A DNA stretch of 43,023 bases, taken from Aquificales bacterium. GTDB taxonomy: Bacteria; Aquificota; Aquificia; Aquificales; Aquificaceae. This document shows, piece after piece, positions 34,952 through 41,032 of this stretch. Within the stretch, counting starts at the first letter, position 1, and every line of letters starts with the position of its first letter. The stretch covers positions 1-43,023 of the forward strand of contig JALWBR010000003.1 in the NCBI GenBank assembly GCA_027037055.1. Reading direction: 5' to 3'. Below the pieces are notes generated by a model that made no database searches, was not told where the DNA came from, and was given only the letters and a program-made list of their open reading frames with translations. A program made the translations under genes and the position numbers.

Positions 34952-36147
34952 TCATAAAGCATTTTTATGACAGAGAGGAAGTTTACAGATTCCTTAAAGA
35001 GAAAATAGGGATATTCTTTAAAGAAGCAGAGGAGAGATCTGGAGAGGGTATTTATCACTGTATATATTTTAAAGATGAATCCGTACCGCCGGACATTGTT
35101 TTTCGCAACGGAAGAAAGGTGGGTGTGAGGGTTTTTTCCGAAAAGGGTAAATATGCAGTATTCGGACTTGAATCGCAGATAAAGGATTTTTGCGGTTTGC
35201 TTGCTAAGGAGAAGGAAGGGAAAAACCTTGCATTGTCCATATTGGAATCCTTGGTGAGATACAGCAGGAAATACTTCAAGATTGTTCATAACAGAAAGAT
35301 ACTTAACCTCGGTTTGAAAACTGCAATAATGGGAATACTTAATGTCACTCCAGACTCCTTTTACGACGGTGGTATGTATCTTAAACCCGAAGATGCCATA
35401 AGGAGAGTGGAGAAACTTATAGAAGAGGGCGCGGATATCATTGACATAGGTGGAGAATCTACACGACCAGGTTCTGAGAGGATTTCTGCGGATGAGGAAA
35501 TAAAAAGGGTTTTACCTATTCTCAGGGAAGTAAGGAAAAGGTTTCAAGATGTATGGATATCCGTTGATACATATAAGTCTTCCGTGGCGGAAGCATGCCT
35601 TGAGGAAGGAGCTGATATTATAAACGATATAAGCGGAGGAACCTTTGACCCCAACATATACAAGGTAGTTTCAAAATACAGATGCCCTTACATTATAAAT
35701 CACATAAAGGGCAAACCGGAAACATGGAAGAAGGAACCCATCATATATGAAGATGCGGTGTGGGAGATAAAAGAATGGTTGGAAGACAAGATATATAAAT
35801 TAAAGGAGAACGGCTATAGGAACGAGGAAAATATAATAATAGATCCGGGTATAGGATTCGGTAAAAACCCCGAGGATAATCTGGAAATAATAAAGAGGCT
35901 TGATGAATTTAAAATATTGGGAAAACCAATACTCGTTGGCATTTCAAGAAAGTCTTTTATAGGCGTAGTTCTTGAGCTGTTGCTTGCTGATAAAGAATAC
36001 CCACCGGAAGAAAGACTTTATGGTACAATAGGTGCAACCGCCGTAGCGGTTCTTAAGGGTGCAAATATAATAAGAACGCACGATGTAAAAGAAACAAGGG
36101 AAGCTATCGCCCTTGTTGATGCTATAAGGACTTTCCGCAATGACTGA
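34948..36147 (+). CDS. folP: Dihydropteroate synthase with extra N-terminal domain
   Basis: FolP joins p-aminobenzoate to dihydropterin diphosphate in folate synthesis. The DHPS barrel occupies about residues 124-399: 'MGILNVTPDSFYDGG', 'IDIGGESTRPGS', 'NDISGG', 'IIDPGIGFGKN', 'VGISRKSFIG' and 'IIRTHDV'. Before it are about 120 residues not found in standard 270-residue bacterial DHPS, beginning FYDREEVYRFLKEKIGIFF and including 'AKEKEGKNLALSILESLVRY'. Its function is unknown; it could help dimerise or bind a partner. The 5' end overlaps the flavin reductase by 4 bases and the 3' end overlaps cdaA by 8 bases. Confidence 0.95.
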   Translation: MIIKHFYDREEVYRFLKEKIGIFFKEAEERSGEGIYHCIYFKDESVPPDIVFRNGRKVGVRVFSEKGKYAVFGLESQIKDFCGLLAKEKEGKNLALSILESLVRYSRKYFKIVHNRKILNLGLKTAIMGILNVTPDSFYDGGMYLKPEDAIRRVEKLIEEGADIIDIGGESTRPGSERISADEEIKRVLPILREVRKRFQDVWISVDTYKSSVAEACLEEGADIINDISGGTFDPNIYKVVSKYRCPYIINHIKGKPETWKKEPIIYEDAVWEIKEWLEDKIYKLKENGYRNEENIIIDPGIGFGKNPEDNLEIIKRLDEFKILGKPILVGISRKSFIGVVLELLLADKEYPPEERLYGTIGATAVAVLKGANIIRTHDVKETREAIALVDAIRTFRND

Positions 36148-36904
36148 GATTTTGCAGATTTTTACTATAAGAGATCTTTTTGATATACTTGCGGTAGCCC
36201 TCTTTATCTACGGGATAATTTACTTTCTTGTTGTTACAAGGGGACTTCAAATACTTCAAGGTTTAATGCTCATAGGTTTATTCTGGCTTCTCGCGGAGGT
36301 CCTTCAGTTTAATACCCTATCGTGGATATTTGAGAAACTGTGGACAGTGGGTTTATTTTCAATAGTCGTTATCTTCCAGCCAGAGATAAGGAAAGCCCTT
36401 GCAAGAATAAGCGAGCAAACTAAAATGCTGAGAATTTTTACCTCAGAGGAGATGCTTATAGATAAGATAGTCAGAGCGTGCAGATTCATGTCTGACAGGC
36501 AGATAGGTGCCTTGATTGTTATAGAGAGGAACACATCCCTTGACAACATTGTGGAAGGCTGTGTAAATATAGATGCTCAGGTAACCGTTGAACTTCTGAT
36601 AACCATCTTTTATCCTATGACACCCCTCCACGATGGTGCTGTTGTTATAAGAAATGACAGGGTTGTTTATGCTTCCTGCGTTTTACCTTTATCAAGGCAT
36701 GTTGAATTGCCTAAGAAGTACGGTACAAGACACAGGGCTGCTATAGGTATAACGGAAGAGAGTGATGCGATAGCCATCGTTGTTTCAGAGGAAACAGGGG
36801 AGATATCCGTGGCAAAGGACGGGAATCTTGAAAGAAATCTTGACCCAGAGATACTAAGGGATATACTGATGAAGGAACTCGGAGTCAAATATGAAAAGGA
36901 TTGA
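36140..36904 (+). CDS. cdaA: Membrane diadenylate cyclase CdaA
   Basis: CdaA makes the second messenger c-di-AMP from two ATP. The 254 residues have three N-terminal membrane helices (about residues 14-34, 36-55, 66-80) and the DisA_N domain with catalytic 'LHDGAVVIRNDRVVYASCVLPLS' (DGA at 165-167), 'GTRHRAAIGI' (RHR at 197-199) and 'ESDAIAIVVSEETGEISVA'. All active-site motifs are intact. It overlaps folP (8 bases) and the ybbR gene (14 bases), so it is made together with its usual regulator. In other bacteria c-di-AMP controls potassium uptake and envelope stress. Confidence 0.96.
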   Translation: MTEILQIFTIRDLFDILAVALFIYGIIYFLVVTRGLQILQGLMLIGLFWLLAEVLQFNTLSWIFEKLWTVGLFSIVVIFQPEIRKALARISEQTKMLRIFTSEEMLIDKIVRACRFMSDRQIGALIVIERNTSLDNIVEGCVNIDAQVTVELLITIFYPMTPLHDGAVVIRNDRVVYASCVLPLSRHVELPKKYGTRHRAAIGITEESDAIAIVVSEETGEISVAKDGNLERNLDPEILRDILMKELGVKYEKD

Positions 36905-37295
36905 GTATATATTTTACAAGGATTGGAAATATAAAATAATATCACTTTTCATAGCCTTAATACTGTGGGCTATAGTGAATTTGGGAAACAGAACAGATAT
37001 CACCATAGAGAGGGATGTGAAAGTAGTAAATGTAAAAGGAGAATACACCTATGTTGTTAAACCCTCAAGGGTGAAAATAAAATTGAATCTTATAGAAAGG
37101 TTAAATAAAGCAGGTGTAATCTCAGAGGTAAGGGCATTCGTAGATGCGAAAAAGATAAGGGAGGAAAATCAAAGGGCTGAAGTAGAGGTTTATGTCCCCT
37201 TCAGCCCCTTTATAAGGGTTGACTCGGTTGATCCTCCGTTCGTGGAAATTAATTTTAGCAAGAGAACGAATTACCGCATCCGCATGAACCGGTAA
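36891..37295 (+). CDS. Single-domain YbbR/CdaR-like membrane protein
   Basis: The 134-residue protein has one N-terminal membrane helix (KIISLFIALILWAIVNLG) and one YbbR repeat: 'RDVKVVNVKGEYTYVVKPSRVKIKLNLIERL', then 'VRAFVDAKKI', and 'VEVYVPFSPFIRVDSVDPPFVEINF'. In firmicutes, CdaR has several such repeats outside the cell and tunes CdaA. A single repeat may be the minimal form. It overlaps cdaA by 14 bases and runs 41 bases into the convergent A-type carrier gene. Confidence 0.85.
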   Translation: MKRIEYIFYKDWKYKIISLFIALILWAIVNLGNRTDITIERDVKVVNVKGEYTYVVKPSRVKIKLNLIERLNKAGVISEVRAFVDAKKIREENQRAEVEVYVPFSPFIRVDSVDPPFVEINFSKRTNYRIRMNR

Positions 37296-37581
37296 CATTA
37301 GGATTTCTTATGGTAAATCCTCCACCCATAAAATCAACGACGAAGTCAAGCTCCGCACCGTTAACATAGGGCATGGAGAATTGATCTATAACCACCTTTA
37401 TATTGTCATATTCAAAAACATTGTCCGTTTCCTCCACCGTGTCATCAAATCCCATGGCATACTGAAATCCCGAGCATCCGCCCGGTACAACCCTTATTCT
37501 GAGAATGGCATTATCAATATTGTTTTCTTGGGCAATCCTTTTAATTTCTTCCACAGCCTTCTCTGTTACTTTAAAAACCAT
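37255..37581 (-). CDS. A-type iron-sulfur carrier (IscA/ErpA family)
   Basis: The 108-residue protein is a typical A-type carrier: 'FKVTEKAVEEIKRIAQE', 'IRVVPGGCSGFQYAMGFDD' with the first ligand cysteine (Cys35), and 'NPNVTGSCGCGNSFSC' with the C-x-C pair. It accepts clusters from a scaffold and passes them to target proteins such as the radical-SAM enzyme MqnC and IspH. Whether it is IscA or ErpA in the strict sense cannot be decided. AGGAGG lies upstream of the ATG. An 8-bp inverted repeat lies 24-50 bases upstream. Confidence 0.92.
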   Translation of the reverse strand: MVFKVTEKAVEEIKRIAQENNIDNAILRIRVVPGGCSGFQYAMGFDDTVEETDNVFEYDNIKVVIDQFSMPYVNGAELDFVVDFMGGGFTIRNPNVTGSCGCGNSFSC

Positions 37582-37604
37582 ATCAAAACCTCCTTTTATT
37601 TTGC

Positions 37605-37631
37605 ACTCTTAAGATACTCTTTGTTAAGAGT
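37605..37631. repeat. 8-bp inverted repeat upstream of the A-type carrier gene
   Basis: ACTCTTAA (37605-37612) and TTAAGAGT (37624-37631) are exact reverse complements with an 11-base spacer. They lie between the Wzz stop and the A-type carrier start, both on the minus strand. Without a T-run it is a poor terminator; the geometry suits a dimeric repressor site. Function is unproven. Confidence 0.45.
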
Positions 37632-37648
37632 TTAATGTATGACTTATA

Positions 37649-38530
37649 TCACTCAGAGAATACTTCCCTGTGCTTCCTTTTTGCGTTCTGGAACCACTCA
37701 ACAAATAAAGCGATAAACATACCTAAGAACAGGGAGGATATAAATGAAACACCTATTATAAGCAAAGCTTTAGGACTGTGAGGCTTCGTAGGTATAACAG
37801 GTTCAACCGCAATCTCAAAGCCCTTAAGTGTTGCGAGTCTTGTCTTTGTATCTTCCAATCTCATCTTCAGATCCATTATTACCTTTTCCATTTCAAGGGG
37901 ATTGAATCCGTAGTCCTTTACCTTGCCTTCTTTTAAATTCTTTTCAAGAACCCTCCTCATACTGTCCATACTTTTTATCTTGGCTTCTATTTCCCTTTTA
38001 AGATTAAACAGCTTCATCCTTTCCATATTTATCCTCTCTTGCACAAAGGGGTTGTTGTTAAGATAACCTATTATTGCATTTTTGAATTTTTCAATAATAC
38101 CAGGATTGTAAACAATTAAGGACACCTCAAGAAAATGTTCCTTACCCCTTTTCACGGAAGGGTTTATACTTTTGACAAGCTTTACATCCGACAGGTGTAA
38201 GTTAAGCAATCCCGCAAGTTCCTCATATCTTTTTTGCTTTAAAAACATATTTAAATTGTCTATGTTTGTTTTAGCTTCTTCTACGGAAAATATATATTTA
38301 TCACCCCCCACCGAGGGCATTCTCACTATGAAACTTGACTTATAGGTTGGAGTAGCAAAAAGTACATAAGCGATGGAAAGGGCTGTAGCAAGAAATACAA
38401 CAAAACCTATTAATCTGATATGCTTTTTCAATATGAGAAGTATCTCATAAAGATCTATCTCATCATCGGAATATAGATATTCCCTCTCATCCCTTTTGCC
38501 TTCATATAATAACCTTTTATCCTCCTTCAA
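37649..38530 (-). CDS. Wzz-type polysaccharide co-polymerase / chain-length determinant
   Basis: The 293-residue protein has a cytoplasmic N-terminus, a first membrane helix ('HIRLIGFVVFLATALSIAYVLF'), a periplasmic coiled-coil domain ('RINMERMKLFNLKREIEAKIKSMDSMRRVL', 'EMEKVIMDLKMRLEDTKTRLATL'), the Pro-rich 'VEPVIPTKPHSPKALL' and a second helix. This is the Wzz layout that sets the length of O-antigen or capsule chains. I chose TTG at 38530, 12 bases after the start of AGGAGGTG, because a start at 38614 would lie inside the upstream gene. No polymerase or flippase gene is adjacent. Confidence 0.85.
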   Translation of the reverse strand: MKEDKRLLYEGKRDEREYLYSDDEIDLYEILLILKKHIRLIGFVVFLATALSIAYVLFATPTYKSSFIVRMPSVGGDKYIFSVEEAKTNIDNLNMFLKQKRYEELAGLLNLHLSDVKLVKSINPSVKRGKEHFLEVSLIVYNPGIIEKFKNAIIGYLNNNPFVQERINMERMKLFNLKREIEAKIKSMDSMRRVLEKNLKEGKVKDYGFNPLEMEKVIMDLKMRLEDTKTRLATLKGFEIAVEPVIPTKPHSPKALLIIGVSFISSLFLGMFIALFVEWFQNAKRKHREVFSE

Positions 38531-38546
38531 TCTCCACCTCCTATGA

Positions 38547-39368
38547 TTAAAAATTATACACCCTTCTAAATACTTCCACCCTTTCTCCATCGGAAATAAA
38601 TAAAACAGTTCCATCCCTGTAGGTTATGTAGGTTTTTACCTTCATGTCCTTCAGAAGTTTAAGGGTCTTATCGGAAGGAAACCCCCTTATATTATGATTA
38701 TTAATTGATATAACGGCGTAAGAAGGTCTAACCATCTTTAAAAACTCCTTGGATGTGGAATCGGAGGCACCGTGATGACCCACCTTTAAAACATCTGATT
38801 TTAAACTTTCCCCGTACCTTTCTATTAGCTTCCTTTCAGTTGTTATATCGGCATCTCCCGTGAAAAGGAAGGAAACCTTTTTGTATGTCATCTTTATAAC
38901 AAGGGAGTTTGTGTTCCAATCTCCCCCATAGTCAAAGGGGTTCAGTATATGGAATTCAACACCGCCCATTTTGAGGATATCCCCGCCTTTAAGTACACAA
39001 TAATTACCCCTTCTGAAAATTTCCTCATACCATCTGTACAGATCGTTGTTATTCCTATTAATGGGCTGACCGTTATCACACCATCTTTTAACCTTTATTG
39101 CCTGCAGGAGCAAAAATACCCCGCCCATGTGATCAGGGTGCGGATGTGTAACTATGAGCATATCTATTTCTTCAATACCCTTACTTTTTATAAACTGGTA
39201 AACCCTATAACCTGTTATAAGGTTACCCGTGTCAATTATTATCCTTTTGTCATCCGGAGTTTCTATCAAAACAGATTCACCCTCTCCCACATCCAAAAAA
39301 TATACCCTTAATTCACCGCCCCATAGGAAAGCCATCAGCGATAGTAAAAATAGATATAACCTACCCAT
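38547..39368 (-). CDS. Exported ComEC-like metallo-beta-lactamase-fold hydrolase
   Basis: The 273-residue protein begins with a signal-like segment (MGRLYLFLLSLMAFLWG) and then the ComEC/Rec2-type hydrolase domain: 'VYFLDVGEGESVLIETPDDKRIIIDTG', the metal motif 'VTHPHPDHMGGV', 'SLVIKMTYKKVSFLFTGDADITTERKL' and 'VLKVGHHGASDSTSKEFL'. ComEC's membrane channel domain is missing, so this is a free-standing exported hydrolase, possibly a nuclease or phosphodiesterase. It overlaps the VanZ-like gene by 34 bases and is 16 bases ahead of the Wzz-like gene. Confidence 0.85.
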   Translation of the reverse strand: MGRLYLFLLSLMAFLWGGELRVYFLDVGEGESVLIETPDDKRIIIDTGNLITGYRVYQFIKSKGIEEIDMLIVTHPHPDHMGGVFLLLQAIKVKRWCDNGQPINRNNNDLYRWYEEIFRRGNYCVLKGGDILKMGGVEFHILNPFDYGGDWNTNSLVIKMTYKKVSFLFTGDADITTERKLIERYGESLKSDVLKVGHHGASDSTSKEFLKMVRPSYAVISINNHNIRGFPSDKTLKLLKDMKVKTYITYRDGTVLFISDGERVEVFRRVYNF

Positions 39369-39859
39369 AACCCCAATAACCCGCCGAGAAAATTGAAGGC
39401 AACATCCCTTATGTCGCCCACCCTGTTAGGTAAAAAATACTGAATTATCTCATCTATTGCACCTGCAAGGAACAGTATAAGTACGGAGATGAACAATATG
39501 ATCAATGAAAAACCCTTGAACACTTTAAACATAAGAAATCCGAGAAGTCCGTATTGGAGAAAGTGTATCCTCTCTTCGGGTCTTTCCATATCGGAAGCAA
39601 ATAGGAAAGCTATGAGCAAAACGGTAACAGTAAGTATTATTGCCTTAATTCCCTTTTTAAAAAGCTTATACCCTGTATAGAAAATAAATATGAAAAGTAA
39701 AATATTCACGGACAAACTTAATACATCCTTTCCTACGGAAGCGTAGAGATGGTTGAGTATGGTCCTCGCAAAAGGCAGTGAAATATATATGGACATTATA
39801 TAAAAGACTATAAAAATAAGCCACGGTTTAGAAACTCCAGTACCCATAATCGGGCTCAT
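39335..39859 (-). CDS. VanZ-like membrane protein
   Basis: The 174-residue protein has about five membrane helices and the VanZ-like motif 'DMERPEERIHFLQYGLLGFLMF' together with 'GAIDEIIQYFLPNRVGDIRDVAFNFLGGLLG', where the acidic and Asn residues are conserved. VanZ-like proteins are of unclear function and often occur near envelope polysaccharide genes. GGAG lies 6 bases before the ATG at 39859; an ATG at 39847 is also possible. The gene leads the VanZ-hydrolase-Wzz operon and is divergent from mqnC. Confidence 0.82.
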   Translation of the reverse strand: MSPIMGTGVSKPWLIFIVFYIMSIYISLPFARTILNHLYASVGKDVLSLSVNILLFIFIFYTGYKLFKKGIKAIILTVTVLLIAFLFASDMERPEERIHFLQYGLLGFLMFKVFKGFSLIILFISVLILFLAGAIDEIIQYFLPNRVGDIRDVAFNFLGGLLGLWVGYIYFYYR

Positions 39860-39897
39860 ATTTTACTCCATAGTAACTGATAAAATTTATTAGCATA

Positions 39898-40953
39898 ATG
39901 TTAAAACTCAGTAAGAGAATATCCCCCCAAGAAGCTATAAATCTTTTCAACAGCTGTGACTTAAACACACTCGGTCTCTTGGCAAACGAAGTAAGAAAAG
40001 CAAAGCATCCCGATAACATAGTGACATTTGTAATAGACAGGAATGTAAACTACACAAATATATGTATATCTGGTTGTAAATTCTGTGCCTTCTACAGAAA
40101 GAAGGGTGATGAGGATGCATACATACTGAGTATTGATGAAATCCTTAAGAAGGTGGAGGAACTTGTTAGCTGGGGAGGAACAACCTTATTAATGCAGGGG
40201 GGAATAAATCCGGACCTTCCCCTTTCCTTTTATGAAGACATGATCTCCTCCATAAAGGAGAGATTCCCTCAGGTCCAGATTCATTGCTTTTCCGCACCGG
40301 AGATAGTTTTCATTGCAAAGAGGGAAAAGCTAAGTATAAGGGAAGTTCTTGAAAGGCTCAAAAGTGCGGGACTTATGTCCGTACCAGGAGGAGGGGCTGA
40401 GATACTTTCACCCGAAGTGAGGAGGGAGATAAGCCCTGGTAAATGTACGGTTGAGGAATGGGAAGAGGTTCACAGAACCGCCCATACACTCGGTATGAAA
40501 ACTACCGCTACCATGATGTTCGGTCATGTGGAAAGGATTGAGCATATTGTTGAACATCTTGAAAGGATAAGAAGGATACAAGATGAGACGGGGGGCTTTA
40601 CAGCTTTTATACCGTGGACCTTTCAAAAGGGAAATACCGCAATGGACCATGTTGAAACCGCAGGTAGTGTATATTACCTTAAGGTTCTTGCCCTATCACG
40701 CATCTACCTTGACAACATAGATAATATACAAACCTCCCATGTTACCCAAACCATAAGGATAGGACAGATAGGGCTTCATTACGGTGCAAATGATATGGGC
40801 AGTGTTATGATAGAAGAGAATGTGATCTCCTCAACAAATTTTAAGGTTAAGATACCGAAAGTAGAAGAAATGATAAATGCAATCAGGGAAGCGGGATTCA
40901 CTCCCGCCCAAAGGGACACCTACTACAACATAGTCAGGATATTTGATCCTTAA
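39898..40953 (+). CDS. mqnC: Cyclic dehypoxanthinyl futalosine synthase (radical SAM)
   Basis: MqnC closes the ring of dehypoxanthine futalosine in the futalosine route to menaquinone. The 351 residues have the radical-SAM cluster motif CISGCKFC (Cys56, 60, 63), 'LLMQGGINPDLPL', 'HCFSAPEI', 'GLMSVPGGGAEILSPEVRREISPGK' and 'TTATMMFGHVE'. The C-terminal 'GFTPAQRDTYYNIV' is the usual MqnC/MqnE tail. The 'SVPGGGAEIL' form and the length favour MqnC over MqnE. It relies on Fe-S supply. TAAAAT ends 11 bases before the ATG, and no ribosome site is seen. Confidence 0.93.
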   Translation: MLKLSKRISPQEAINLFNSCDLNTLGLLANEVRKAKHPDNIVTFVIDRNVNYTNICISGCKFCAFYRKKGDEDAYILSIDEILKKVEELVSWGGTTLLMQGGINPDLPLSFYEDMISSIKERFPQVQIHCFSAPEIVFIAKREKLSIREVLERLKSAGLMSVPGGGAEILSPEVRREISPGKCTVEEWEEVHRTAHTLGMKTTATMMFGHVERIEHIVEHLERIRRIQDETGGFTAFIPWTFQKGNTAMDHVETAGSVYYLKVLALSRIYLDNIDNIQTSHVTQTIRIGQIGLHYGANDMGSVMIEENVISSTNFKVKIPKVEEMINAIREAGFTPAQRDTYYNIVRIFDP

Positions 40954-41032
40954 GATTGTTAGTACTTTAAGCGGGAAATATATTTAATATTAAGTTATCC
41001 TTATATTAATTTAGCTTATAGCGGGGGAGAGT

